A stretch of DNA of 64,000 bases from Flavobacterium sp. CFS9 (GCF_041154745.1 NZ_AP031573.1:4898001-4962000); one strand, 5' to 3'. Positions 16,989-53,602 are shown, counted from the first letter of the stretch. Numbers and translations are program-made. Notes: generated from the sequence alone by a model not told the origin.

Positions 16989-17906
16989 ATGAAAACAAAA
17001 TTACTTTCTTTCGTAATGGTATTTACAGCTATAGTTAGCTATGCACAACAAGATGCGCAGTTTACACAATACATGTACAACACCATAAATATCAATCCGG
17101 CATATGCAGGTTCCCGTGGAGCATTGAGTATTTTCGGATTATATCGCACTCAATGGATTGGTCTTGACGGAGCGCCAAAAACCAGTACTTTTTCCGTAAA
17201 TACCCCCATAAATAATAGCAATTTGGGAATCGGGTTTTCACTGGTTAATGATAAAATAGGACCTACAAACGAAAATACTTTTTCGGCCGATCTTTCTTAT
17301 ACTGTGCAAACATCTGCAGATTTTAAACTTTCATTTGGAATTAAAGGTTCAGCCAATTTTTTTAATCTTGATGTGAATAAACTAAATCCGGAAAGTCAGG
17401 GAGATCCAAAATTTCAGGATTTGAACAATAAATTCTCTCCAAATGTAGGAGCCGGAGTTTATTGGCACTCTGATAAAGCCTATCTTGGTTTGTCGATACC
17501 TAATTTTATCGAAACCAATCGCTATGATGATAATGATTATGCTATTTACAAAGATAAAATCAATTATTATTTAATAGCCGGATATGTGTTTGATCTTGAC
17601 AGACTTCAATACATTAAATTCAAACCTGCTGTCCTGACCAAAATGGTTTCAGGTGCACCACTTCAGGTAGACGTTTCTGCCAACTTTATGTTTATGGAGA
17701 AACTTGTACTTGGTGTCGCCTACAGATGGAGTGCTTCTTTAAGTGCTATGGCTGGCTTTCAGGTTAGTGATGGTCTATACATTGGATATGGATACGATCG
17801 TGAAACCACTAAGCTAAACAATTACAATTCAGGTTCACACGAAATCTTCCTACGCTATGAATTCTTCCGAAAAAATAGTAAAATGACAACTCCTCGTTTC
17901 TTCTAA
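16989..17906 (+). CDS. PorP/SprF family T9SS outer-membrane protein
   Basis: This 305-residue protein has a signal peptide (MKTKLLSFVMVFTAIVSYAQ) followed by the family hallmark QDAQFTQYMYNTININPAYAGSR, which is nearly invariant in PorP/SprF proteins. The body has alternating beta-strands typical of an outer-membrane barrel. The C-terminus GSHEIFLRYEFF and PRFF matches the paralogue at 24384. SprF is needed for surface display of the adhesin SprB, and proteins of this family accompany type B sorted cargo. Its position right after the adhesin makes it that adhesin's likely dedicated partner. It ends 11 nt before the next ORF. Confidence 0.93.
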   Translation: MKTKLLSFVMVFTAIVSYAQQDAQFTQYMYNTININPAYAGSRGALSIFGLYRTQWIGLDGAPKTSTFSVNTPINNSNLGIGFSLVNDKIGPTNENTFSADLSYTVQTSADFKLSFGIKGSANFFNLDVNKLNPESQGDPKFQDLNNKFSPNVGAGVYWHSDKAYLGLSIPNFIETNRYDDNDYAIYKDKINYYLIAGYVFDLDRLQYIKFKPAVLTKMVSGAPLQVDVSANFMFMEKLVLGVAYRWSASLSAMAGFQVSDGLYIGYGYDRETTKLNNYNSGSHEIFLRYEFFRKNSKMTTPRFF

Positions 17907-18443
17907 AATTCTTTATCATGAAAAAACATATCCTCATTTGCATCACAATAGGAAGTCTTTTATTGTCTAATGGCTTCGCACAGAAAAGCAAAATTGTTTC
18001 TGCTGACAAAAAATATGATAGTTATGCTCACATCGATGCAATTAAAACATACCAAAAAGTTGCAGAAAAGGGCTATAAATCAGAAGATATCTTTAAGAAG
18101 TTAGCAAACTCCTTTTATTTCAATTCTGAATTCGAAAAAGGAGCGAAATGGTATGGTGAACTGTTTTCTATGAATATTGAAGCAGAGCCTGAATATTACT
18201 ATCGATATGCACAATGTCTCAAAGCTACCGGAGACACAGCCAAAGCCAAACAAATACTTGATCTCTTCAAACTAAAACTAAAGAACGAAAGTAAAGTCAA
18301 ACTCTCTGAGTCAACTCCTAATTCTACAAAAGATGGAAAACCATTTATTTCAAAGGAAACCATTAAATAAATGAGAAAAAAGAAATATAAAATGATAACT
18401 CCTCGTTTCTTCTAAAATTCTTTATCATGAAAAAACATCTCCA
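17880..18443 (+). repeat. Direct repeat marking a 509-bp tandem duplication
   Basis: The sequence around the end of the PorP/SprF gene and the next start (17880-17934) recurs at 18389-18443. Both copies contain AACTCCTCGTTTCTTCTAAA and the following ATG context, exactly 509 bp apart. The second copy has carried along the last codons of the PorP/SprF gene as non-coding sequence. Similarity continues through the first part of the OmpA genes. Confidence 0.85.
17918..18370 (+). CDS. Truncated duplicate of the downstream OmpA/TPR protein
   Basis: This 150-codon ORF corresponds to the signal peptide and TPR part of the complete gene at 18427 (MKKHILICITIGSLLLSNGF, then KIVSADKKYDSYAHIDAIKTYQ). After about residue 127 it jumps to a segment equivalent to residues about 219-232 of the complete protein (ESTPNSTKDGK versus ESTPIFTKDGK) and stops. 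The beta-propeller, carboxypeptidase-regulatory-like and OmpA domains are missing. It is therefore an internal-deletion derivative of a tandem duplication. It may be a dead gene, or it may make a small periplasmic TPR protein; its frame is intact, which leaves the second possibility open. Confidence 0.7.
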   Translation: MKKHILICITIGSLLLSNGFAQKSKIVSADKKYDSYAHIDAIKTYQKVAEKGYKSEDIFKKLANSFYFNSEFEKGAKWYGELFSMNIEAEPEYYYRYAQCLKATGDTAKAKQILDLFKLKLKNESKVKLSESTPNSTKDGKPFISKETIK

Positions 18444-20361
18444 CATTTGCATCACAATAGTAACTGCTTTTTTATCTAATGGTTTTGCACAACAAGGTAA
18501 AATTGTTTCAGCTGACAAAAAATATGATAATTATGCTTACATCGATGCTATTAAAACGTACCAAAGAGTAGCCGAAAAAGGCTATAAATCAGAAGATCTC
18601 TTCAAGAAGTTAGGAAATTCCTTTTACTTCAATTCTGAATTCGAAAAAGCAGGTAAATGGTATGGCGAATTGTTCGCCATGAATACCGAAATAGAACCTG
18701 AATATTACTATCGATATGCACAATGTCTCAAAGCTGCCGGAGATACTGCTAAAGCCAATCAGATGCTTGATCTCTTTAATCAAAAATCAAAAAATGACAA
18801 AAGGGCCAAACTCTACGAAGCAAATAAAAATTATCTGGAAAAAATAAAAGCCAATTCCGGACGCTATACAATCGAAAATGCGGCATTAAACAGCAAGTAC
18901 TCTGATTACGGAACGGCAATCTACGAGAATAAAATTATATTCGCTTCAGCCAGAGATACCGGTAATTTTAATCAGCGAATCCACAAATGGACAGGAGAGC
19001 ATTTTACTAATTTATATCAAGCCGATATTGATGAAAAATTTAATCCCGGTGCTGCAAAAAAATTTAAGTCTAAAATAAACACTAAATTTCATGAATCTAC
19101 CCCCATTTTTACCAAAGATGGAAAAACCGTTTACTTTACCAGAAACAATTACATCAATGGAAAAAAAGGAAAAGATGAAAATAAAATTACTCTAGTAAAA
19201 ATATACAAAGCCACATTTGAGAATAATCAGTGGAGCAATATAACAGAATTGCCTTTTGACAGTAATAATTACAGTACAGCGCATCCTGCCTTGAGTCCCG
19301 ATGAAAAAACACTCTACTTTGCTTCAGACATGCCCGGATCAATGGGACAATCTGACCTGTATAAATCTACTATTAATGCCAACGGACAATTTGGAACTCC
19401 TGAAAATCTGGGTCCCGGTATAAACACCGAAGGTAAAGAAAGTTTTCCTTATGTAACGGATCAAAATGAAATTTACTTTGCCTCTGATGGTCACCCCGGA
19501 CTTGGTGGGCTCGATGTTTTTGTCGGGAAATTAGATCAGAACGGAGTAACAAATATTCAAAATGTGGGTGCCGACATCAATTCTCCGAAAGATGATTTTG
19601 CTTACATAATCGATACCAAAACCAGAAGAGGCTTTTTTTCTTCCAATAAAGATGGCGGAAAAGGTTCAGACGATATTTATCAATTCTTAGAAAGAATACC
19701 CCTGATTTGCGTTCAGGAACTATACGGAACTATAACAGATCTCACTACTGGCGAAGTATTACCAAATACCAAGCTCAGTTTATACTCCGATAATCTTAAA
19801 ATTATCGCAACAACCTACTCTGATTCTAATGGAAATTATACTTTTCCAGTCGAATGCGGTACAATGTACTTTGTCAGAGCCGAAAAAGAAAAATATTACA
19901 CCAAAGAAGAAAATATTACGATTCCAAAAGAAAACGGAAAAACAGAATTATCAATAGCTTTAGAGAAATCGGATTGCGTTGTGACCATTGGAGATGATTT
20001 AGGAAAATGTTTCGGTATCAAAATGATTTATTTCGATTTAGATAAATCAAATATTCGCACTGAAGCAGCTCTGGACCTGGAAAAAATACTTGATGTATTG
20101 AACCAATATCCAAAAATGAAACTAGATATTCGTTCTCATACCGATAGCCGTGCAACATATAAATACAATGAAGCTTTATCAGACAGAAGAGCGAAATCTA
20201 CCATACAATGGTTAATTAAAAATGGCATAACACCAGACCGATTAACGGGTAAAGGATATGGAGAAACCCAACTTGTAAACAAATGCTCAGATGGAGTACC
20301 TTGCACTGAAGAAGAACATCAAATGAACAGACGCAGCGAATTTATCATTACTGCTTTGTAA
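18427..20361 (+). CDS. PorE-like OmpA family protein (TPR, PD40 propeller, CRD, OmpA)
   Basis: This 644-residue protein has a signal peptide (1-21, ending FAQ). TPR-like helices occupy about 25-130. A PD40/WD40-like propeller covers about 200-425, with repeated Asp-Gly/Phe-Ala-Ser-Asp motifs such as TLYFASDMPGSMGQSDLY and DEIYFASDGHPGLGGLDVF-type turns. A carboxypeptidase-regulatory-like fold lies at about 435-515 and an OmpA_C domain at about 530-644 (MIYFDLDKSNIRTEA, DIRSHTDSRA, SDRRAKSTIQWL). This domain order is that of the T9SS protein PorE, which links the outer-membrane complex to peptidoglycan. The Asp and Arg expected for diaminopimelate binding are present (TDSRA, SDRRA). It follows the adhesin and PorP/SprF genes on the same strand. 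Confidence 0.9.
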   Translation: MKKHLHICITIVTAFLSNGFAQQGKIVSADKKYDNYAYIDAIKTYQRVAEKGYKSEDLFKKLGNSFYFNSEFEKAGKWYGELFAMNTEIEPEYYYRYAQCLKAAGDTAKANQMLDLFNQKSKNDKRAKLYEANKNYLEKIKANSGRYTIENAALNSKYSDYGTAIYENKIIFASARDTGNFNQRIHKWTGEHFTNLYQADIDEKFNPGAAKKFKSKINTKFHESTPIFTKDGKTVYFTRNNYINGKKGKDENKITLVKIYKATFENNQWSNITELPFDSNNYSTAHPALSPDEKTLYFASDMPGSMGQSDLYKSTINANGQFGTPENLGPGINTEGKESFPYVTDQNEIYFASDGHPGLGGLDVFVGKLDQNGVTNIQNVGADINSPKDDFAYIIDTKTRRGFFSSNKDGGKGSDDIYQFLERIPLICVQELYGTITDLTTGEVLPNTKLSLYSDNLKIIATTYSDSNGNYTFPVECGTMYFVRAEKEKYYTKEENITIPKENGKTELSIALEKSDCVVTIGDDLGKCFGIKMIYFDLDKSNIRTEAALDLEKILDVLNQYPKMKLDIRSHTDSRATYKYNEALSDRRAKSTIQWLIKNGITPDRLTGKGYGETQLVNKCSDGVPCTEEEHQMNRRSEFIITAL

Positions 20362-20439
20362 AATATCTTCACAAAATAGAACTTTAGGTTCGGTTTTTGC
20401 TTTTATCCGTGTATTACTAATTTAAAAAAATACGAAATC

Positions 20440-20928
20440 ATGAAATTATTAAAACATTTATTCTTCGGAATACTATTTTTTGCTGTTAGTACTTCACATG
20501 CTCAAGTATCTGTAAATGTAAACATTGGAACTGCTCCGGACTGGGGGCCAATAGGTTATACTAACGTACGCTATTACTACTTACCAGATCTCGAAATGTA
20601 CTATGATATAAATGCCTCTAATTATATTTATATCAGTAACGGAAGATGGATTAGAACAAGAAGTCTTCCAAGAAGCTATAGAAATTATGATCTGTATAAT
20701 GGATATAAAGTTGTTCTTAACGATTACAGAGGCAACTCTCCTTATGATAATTTTAAAGTTCATAAAATCAAATATGCTAAAGGATACAAAGGTGTCCCAC
20801 AAAAAACTATTGGGCCAAAACCAGGTAAAGGAAACAATGGGAATTGGGAGGGTCATGGACGTGGAAATGGAAATGGAAATGGCAAAAGCAAAGGCCATGG
20901 AAATGGAAATGGAAATGGTAAACATTAA
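20440..20928 (+). CDS. Secreted hypothetical protein with Gly/Asn-rich tail
   Basis: This 162-residue protein has a signal peptide (MKLLKHLFFGILFFAVSTSHA, cut before QVSVNVNIG). The middle has aromatic-rich motifs: WGPIGYTNVRYYYLPDLEMYY, ISNGRWIRTRSLP and NYDLYNGYKVVLNDYRG. Small periplasmic or surface Bacteroidota proteins with this YYYLPD/GRW pattern exist but have no assigned role that I know. The last 35 residues are a low-complexity tail alternating GN, GK and GH, ending GNGNGKH, which could be sticky or metal-binding. It sits 78 nt after the OmpA gene and before a strong terminator, so it is probably the last gene of the adhesin locus. Confidence 0.75.
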   Translation: MKLLKHLFFGILFFAVSTSHAQVSVNVNIGTAPDWGPIGYTNVRYYYLPDLEMYYDINASNYIYISNGRWIRTRSLPRSYRNYDLYNGYKVVLNDYRGNSPYDNFKVHKIKYAKGYKGVPQKTIGPKPGKGNNGNWEGHGRGNGNGNGKSKGHGNGNGNGKH

Positions 20929-20942
20929 AATATAAACAAAGA

Positions 20943-20971
20943 GGGAGACTTATTAAGTCTCCCTTTTTTTC
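20943..20971 (+). terminator. Rho-independent terminator of adhesin locus 1
   Basis: GGGAGACTTA and TAAGTCTCCC form a perfect stem followed directly by eight T residues, 15 nt after the stop of the Gly/Asn-tail gene. It closes the + strand locus that starts at 7083. Confidence 0.9.
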
Positions 20972-20984
20972 TTCTGATTTATTA

Positions 20985-21060
20985 TCAATGACCTTTAATA
21001 TTCATTCTTTGATTGGCTTAAAATTCTAAAGATAAAAATTATTCCAGATGCGACAGAACC
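20985..21060 (-). mobile_element. 5' end of an IS6-type element (fossil)
   Basis: The right-hand sequence AGATGCGACAGAACC (21046-21060) is the same terminal repeat seen at 6629-6645. On the - strand an ATG follows 41 nt inside it, at 21005, and reads MNIKGH then a stop. That matches the start of the transposase remnant at 6591 (MNTK plus H) and of flavobacterial IS6-type transposases. The rest of the element is gone; the terminator at 20943 follows at once. Confidence 0.55.
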
Positions 21061-21085
21061 CTAAAAACTAACGTTCTTAATTTTT

Positions 21086-21426
21086 CGCATTTATCAAAAT
21101 GTACAACTAAGAGAGAAAACAATCTCAAATGGAAAAATATCCCTTTATTTGGATTACTATCCGCCAATTTTAAACACAGAAACCGGCCAATTTACAAGAA
21201 GGGGATTTCTTAAACGATATCTATTTGCCAAACCTTCTAATCAATTTCAAAAACATTCTAACATTGAAAACCTTCACACAGCAGAGTAAATTAAAATCCG
21301 TAAACTGACTGAACTTCGCAAAGATGAGATATACTAAGCCTTCGAACTGGAGCAGTTGGAAATAAAGAAGATCGGACAAGTCTCTTTCTTAGAATATTTT
21401 AAAAATGACCGAACCACAAATTATAC
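21086..21426 (+). pseudogene. Tyrosine recombinase/integrase N-terminal remnant
   Basis: One continuous frame reads VQLREKTISNGKISLYLDYY, then PPILNTETGQFTRRGFL, YLFAKPSNQFQKHSN and, after an in-frame TAA, IKIRKLTELRKDEIY. A second TAA is followed by AFELEQLEIKKIG and FLEYFK. This is the Arm DNA-binding and start of the SAM-like domain of Bacteroidota phage/transposon integrases (LREKKL..GK.SLYLDYYP, then TRREFL). The start codon is lost, two stops interrupt it, and the catalytic domain is absent. It ends against the 3' end of the LuxR-type regulator gene. Confidence 0.7.
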
Positions 21427-22038
21427 ATATAGATTAAAAACCTCTATTAGAGTAGAAAGATCATTGATATCTAATTTATCAAAAATTCTCATTTTATAAG
21501 TACGGACAGCCGACAACTTAATATTCAAACTATCAGCTACTACCTTATCCCCTACTCCTGCTACCAATAACTTCCCTATTTCAAATTCTCTATTTGATAG
21601 TTGTTGGAACTTTTTAAATATATCAGAATTGTTTATTATGTTTTGAATATTTTGACTCATGTATTTACCATATACGAGTACTGAATTTATTGCATGTCTG
21701 ATTTCATCTTTGGAACTTAATTTACTCAGGTAACCATTTGCTCCGACATTTAGATAACGTATAGTATAGATATCTTCATCACCAGCCAATAAAAATAAAA
21801 TCTTAGTATCAGGCTGAAGCTTCTTTATGCTCGGAATTAAATGAAGAATTCCTCCATCCCGGAAATTGATATCCAATAAAAGTAAATCAATCTTTTTCCT
21901 TTTTACTAATTTTAAGATTTCTAAAAAACTACCGGTTTGCAATACTTTCACTGATGGAAAAGCATCTTTCAACAAAAAGGTAACCTCTGGCCGTGCACTC
22001 TCATCATCTGTCACTATAAATATATTACCCTTTATCAT
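21421..22038 (-). CDS. NarL/LuxR-type response regulator
   Basis: This 205-residue protein has a receiver domain with acidic residues D11/D12, phosphoacceptor Asp at about 56 (DLLLLDINFRDGG) and conserved Lys at about 106 (GYLSKL). The usual Ser/Thr switch residue appears to be Leu (ILFLLAGDED). Residues about 147-205 are a LuxR-type HTH (LSNREFEIGKLLVAGVGDK, VRTYKMRIFDKL). No kinase is adjacent. It lies alone between two adhesin loci and between fossil IS6 ends, so it may control either locus or be a leftover passenger. The intact frame suggests it is kept. Confidence 0.88.
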   Translation of the reverse strand: MIKGNIFIVTDDESARPEVTFLLKDAFPSVKVLQTGSFLEILKLVKRKKIDLLLLDINFRDGGILHLIPSIKKLQPDTKILFLLAGDEDIYTIRYLNVGANGYLSKLSSKDEIRHAINSVLVYGKYMSQNIQNIINNSDIFKKFQQLSNREFEIGKLLVAGVGDKVVADSLNIKLSAVRTYKMRIFDKLDINDLSTLIEVFNLYV

Positions 22039-22072
22039 TATTTTTTAATTAATCCGTATATTCTAAATTTTA

Positions 22073-22290
22073 GATTCTGTCACATTTACTATATAAATTA
22101 AAAAAACTGAGAGTCATAAATTATTCTGACAATTTACAAAATGATATAAACATACTTGTTTCTGACTTAACCATCTGATGCTTCCTCAACAAATGCACTA
22201 CTTCTATTCCATTTAATCTTTGTCTGGCCGATTCAGAACACAAGAATCTAGCTCTGAACTTTATATCAATGAGTATCAACAAGAAGCAAA
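22073..22290 (-). mobile_element. 3' end of an IS6-type element (fossil)
   Basis: A degraded terminal repeat, GATTCTGTCACATTTA, lies at 22073-22088. On the - strand a frame inside it reads DIKFRARFL, then SESARQRLNGIEVVHLLRK and, further on, MFISFCKLSE before a stop. This corresponds to the C-terminal end of IS6-family transposases (HIKxR..., SARxTLxGIEvvxMIxKGQ). The upstream part is decayed beyond reading. The orientation is the same as the 5' fragment at 20985-21060. Confidence 0.5.
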
Positions 22291-22435
22291 TCTAAAATAA
22301 GTAATTATCGCTTGTTTTTCAGAAATGACCAACAAGTGCTATCTTCCTCTATCCAATAACTAAAATTTCATGTTCTTACTCCAATAACTAAATTGTTATT
22401 TTTGAAACATCTAATTCTAAAATACGACACTAAAA

Positions 22436-24361
22436 TTACTTCTGAACTATTATAAACTCACTTCTACGATTAAGCTGATGTTCTTCTTCTGTACATTTTA
22501 CTCCATCTTTACAGCCATTTACCAGCTGGCTCTCGCCATAGCCATGGCTTGTTAAGCGATCCGGAGCTATATTTCCTTTCTTCACAAGATACTCCATGAT
22601 CGATTTGCTTCTTTTATCAGACAAAGTCATATTGTATTTATAACTTGCACGACTGTCAGTATGCGAACGAACATCTATTTTTAGTCCCGGAAACTCCTGC
22701 ATGGCTCCTATTACTTTTTTTAATTCAATCTCGGCATCAGGTCTGATATCCCATTTGTTTAAATTAAAGAAAATGGGTTCGAGTTTCAGCACTTGTCCTA
22801 AGTCAGTTCCGGTTATAAAATTGCCTTTTTCCATCAGCAGTTCCTGCGTAATTACACTCTCTGCCGTTGTCCCCGTAAGGGCTATAGCTTCAGCAGTGGT
22901 ATACTTTTCTTTCTCTGAACGTACTAAATATTGTTTACCGCAATCGAGCTTATCCGGAAAAGAATAAGTACCGTCTAATCCGCTTACCGTTTGAGCAATT
23001 AACTGCCCGTCACTCGTTAACAGTTTTACAGTCGCCCCGCCAATGATCTCAAAAGTTCTGTTATCCTTAACGATTCCTTTTATATACTGTTTGCATGGTG
23101 GAATGACTGGTTTAAGCTGTTTCAAACTGTAAATTTCATCATTCTGAGAGTTCTCTCTGTTCGAAGCCATATACCCTTCTCCGTTTGAATCAATGATAAA
23201 GGTAAAGTCATCCTGCGGACTGTTTATAGGTTCTCCCAGATTGTAAATGGAGCCAAAACTTCCGTCGGGATTCATTTTAGAGACGAAAACATCTAATCCT
23301 CCCAATCCTTCGTGTCCGTCTGATGAAAAAAACAATCTGTTGTCCTGTGTAATAAAAGGGAATGTCTCACGGCTTTCGGAATTAATTTCTTTCCCCAGAT
23401 TGATTATTTTTCCAAAGGTATTTCCGGTAATCGAAACCTTATACAAATCGGATAGTCCGTAACCTCCCGGCATATCAGAAGCAAAATAAAGTGTTCTTTC
23501 ATCTGCACTTAAAGAAGGATGCGCTACTGAATACTGATTGGAGTTGAATGGCAACTCTTCAACAGTCCAGCCTTTTTTAGTTCGCTGTCCTCTGTACAAT
23601 TTTAATCGGTTCAAACCATTATCATCCTGTGCGTAAACATTGTTTAAATAGTTGTTACGGGTAAAATAAATCGTCTTTCCATCCTTGGTAAAAACGGCTG
23701 TAGATTCGTGATACTTCGAATTGATATCTTTTGAAAAGAAACTTACTTTTTCTTTACCGTCTTTATTGATGCGATACAAATCTGAAAAAGGCTGATTGTT
23801 CCAGGCGTGAATGTTCTTATCATACTTACGATGCACTCTGTTGGAAGCAAAAACAAGGGTATCACCATAAAACGAAGGTGCAAAATCGGAATACTTGTCA
23901 TTGAAATCTACTTTATTGATTGTAAATTTTCCGGACTGCAATCCAATTTCTTTTAAATAATCTCTATTGTCATTAAATTCTATTGCTCTAAAATCGCTTC
24001 CTTTAATTTTGTAAAACTTGTCCATCACTACATCAGATTCGGCATAAGCTTTTAACGTTTTTAACGAAAGTGCATATCGGTACAAATATTCGGGTGGCAC
24101 ATTGCTTTCTGATTTCAAATAAGCGTTATACCATTTTGAGGCGCTTTCATAATCTGAAATAAAATAATAAGAATCGCCTAATTTTTGTAATAGTTCAGGA
24201 GAAGCATTTCCTCTATTGGCTACTTTTAAATAGTACTCTCTGGCGTATATAAAAGAGTACAGATCGTATTCTTTATCTCCTTTTTTTGAGGTTTCTTTCT
24301 GAGCGTATCCTAAAGAGGTCACTAAAAACAGACACGAAATAAAATATAGGTATTTTTTCAT
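22436..24361 (-). CDS. PorE-like OmpA family protein (TPR, PD40 propeller, CRD, OmpA)
   Basis: This 641-residue paralogue of the protein at 18427 has the same domain order. It has a signal peptide (1-20, ending GYAQ), TPR-like helices to about 130, and a PD40-type propeller at about 190-420 (AVFTKDGKTIYFTRNNYLN, TLYFASDMPGGYGLSDLY, RLFFSSDGHEGLGGLDVF). A carboxypeptidase-regulatory-like domain lies at about 435-515, and the OmpA domain at about 530-641 (IFFNLNKWDIRPDAE, DVRSHTDSRASYKYN, SDKRSKSIMEYL). It is the third gene after the giant adhesin and the PorP/SprF gene, 22 nt behind the latter. It probably tethers that outer-membrane complex to peptidoglycan. Confidence 0.9.
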   Translation of the reverse strand: MKKYLYFISCLFLVTSLGYAQKETSKKGDKEYDLYSFIYAREYYLKVANRGNASPELLQKLGDSYYFISDYESASKWYNAYLKSESNVPPEYLYRYALSLKTLKAYAESDVVMDKFYKIKGSDFRAIEFNDNRDYLKEIGLQSGKFTINKVDFNDKYSDFAPSFYGDTLVFASNRVHRKYDKNIHAWNNQPFSDLYRINKDGKEKVSFFSKDINSKYHESTAVFTKDGKTIYFTRNNYLNNVYAQDDNGLNRLKLYRGQRTKKGWTVEELPFNSNQYSVAHPSLSADERTLYFASDMPGGYGLSDLYKVSITGNTFGKIINLGKEINSESRETFPFITQDNRLFFSSDGHEGLGGLDVFVSKMNPDGSFGSIYNLGEPINSPQDDFTFIIDSNGEGYMASNRENSQNDEIYSLKQLKPVIPPCKQYIKGIVKDNRTFEIIGGATVKLLTSDGQLIAQTVSGLDGTYSFPDKLDCGKQYLVRSEKEKYTTAEAIALTGTTAESVITQELLMEKGNFITGTDLGQVLKLEPIFFNLNKWDIRPDAEIELKKVIGAMQEFPGLKIDVRSHTDSRASYKYNMTLSDKRSKSIMEYLVKKGNIAPDRLTSHGYGESQLVNGCKDGVKCTEEEHQLNRRSEFIIVQK

Positions 24362-24383
24362 TTTTGAGGTGTTTTAAGTTAGA

Positions 24384-25316
24384 CTAAAAGAAACGTGGCG
24401 ATAGTATTTTCTTTCTCAGATTGAAGAGCTCGAACCGAAGGAAAATCTCATGAGATCCACTATTGTAGCGACTCAACTTGGTGGTTTCCCAATCATAAGC
24501 ATATCCTACCATAAACTTATCTGATATCTGGAATCCTGCCATAGCACTTACGGCCGCATCCCAACGATAAGCCACTCCCAGTGTAAATTTTTCACTAAAC
24601 AGAACATTAGCCGAAACATCCACTGATAAAGGTGCTCCACTTACCGCTTTGACCAGTAATGCCGGTTTTAGTTTTATAAAATAATCCAGATCGAAAACAT
24701 AACCTGTTATAAAATACAGGTGAATACGCTCTGAAGCAGTGCTATTTACATTGGAGTTGTAATGTTTGGTTTCTAACAAATTAGGAGAACTTAACCCTGC
24801 ATAAAACTTTTTAGTATAATAGTAAGCTCCTACTCCAACCTGCGGCGAAAGTCGGTTTTCTATATTGTACTGAAGGTTAGGATCATTGGGGTCAAAAGCT
24901 CCTGTATTGGCCTTTGAGAAATCGACACTCAGTAAATTAAAACCTCCGTTTACTCCTAAAGAAAGTGTTTTTCCGTCATCAACCGGAATTTGATAGCTGA
25001 TGGCACCGTTTACAGTGGTTTCGTCTGAGATAAAAATTTTATCACTTACTATAGAAAGTCCAAGACCTAAACGGTTTCCCACCGGACTATGAATCGTAAA
25101 ATTCATAGTCTCGGGAGCTCCGTTTAATCCAACCCACTGATTGCGGTACAAACCAATTATGCTAAGCATGTCCCGGGTTCCTGTATACGCTGAGTTGATG
25201 GTCATGGTATTGTACATATATTGTGTATACTGCGAATCCTGCTGTGCCCGACTGCCTTGTGCTGTTAATAAGCTCAACAACATCATTATTCCTATATATG
25301 ATTTCGTAATTTTCAT
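24384..25316 (-). CDS. PorP/SprF family T9SS outer-membrane protein
   Basis: This 310-residue protein has a signal peptide (to about residue 24) and the family motif QDSQYTQYMYNTMTINSAYTGTR. The remainder is beta-barrel-like with conserved segments shared with the paralogue at 16989 (LGVAYRWDAAVSAMAGFQI, YNSGSHEIFLRFELF, PRFF). In Flavobacterium johnsoniae sprF lies directly after sprB and is needed to display SprB on the surface. Here the gene lies 34 nt after the giant SprB-repeat adhesin, the same arrangement. The Pro-Ala of the usual NPAYAG motif is Ser-Ala here. Confidence 0.92.
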   Translation of the reverse strand: MKITKSYIGIMMLLSLLTAQGSRAQQDSQYTQYMYNTMTINSAYTGTRDMLSIIGLYRNQWVGLNGAPETMNFTIHSPVGNRLGLGLSIVSDKIFISDETTVNGAISYQIPVDDGKTLSLGVNGGFNLLSVDFSKANTGAFDPNDPNLQYNIENRLSPQVGVGAYYYTKKFYAGLSSPNLLETKHYNSNVNSTASERIHLYFITGYVFDLDYFIKLKPALLVKAVSGAPLSVDVSANVLFSEKFTLGVAYRWDAAVSAMAGFQISDKFMVGYAYDWETTKLSRYNSGSHEIFLRFELFNLRKKILSPRFF

Positions 25317-25350
25317 TTCGTTAGATTTTTATATTAAATAATTCAGGCTT

Positions 25351-53265
<27,915 letters not shown>

Positions 53266-53273
53266 CTAAATAC

Positions 53274-53295
53274 TAAAAATGACTGATTGCAAGTC
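53274..53295 (-). promoter_or_regulatory. Inverted repeat upstream of giant adhesin
   Basis: TGACT and AGTCA (53280-53284 and 53291-53295) form an inverted repeat 72-87 nt before the giant adhesin's ATG, followed on the - strand by TTTTTAG. A longer version (TGACTTTC/GAAAGTCA, also followed by a TTTTTAG) sits at 53974-53994 before the decayed copy of the gene's start. Conservation between the two leaders suggests an operator or promoter part; this is inference. Confidence 0.35.
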
Positions 53296-53494
53296 AATTA
53301 ACAATTGTCAAAAAAAAACTCTAACTAATATTTCCTTTAAAGAAAAACTTTAATCAGAACATTAAAAATCAACACTTTAAACCCAAAAACACCTTCAAAA
53401 AAGCGAAGTTGAAATAGTATTATTTATTAAACTGCGTCTTATGCGCCGCGAAATTATATTCTTAAAAAATGGAGAATTGTCAGATACTTTACAT

Positions 53495-53602
53495 TTAATC
53501 TAAAATAATGTTCTCCAGTCTATTGCTTATTTTTTTGATATCGTCGCGATACAGAAACAACCAGCTTGGAGGTTCTATAATCTCGACGATCAACTTTTGA
53601 AA
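53495..53602 (-). pseudogene. Unidentified 3' coding fragment
   Basis: A 35-codon open frame without a start codon reads FQKLIVEIIEPPSWLFLYRD then DIKKISNRLENIILD and stops at 53495. The composition looks like real protein, unlike the surrounding AT-rich noise. It would be the C-terminal remnant of a gene lost from here. I do not recognise the family. Confidence 0.3.

Noticed and set aside
20581..20935. Overlapping frames on both strands across the Gly/Asn-tail gene
   Set aside because: They arise from the low-complexity GGAAAT-type repeat of the real gene; the + frame from 20440 has the signal peptide.
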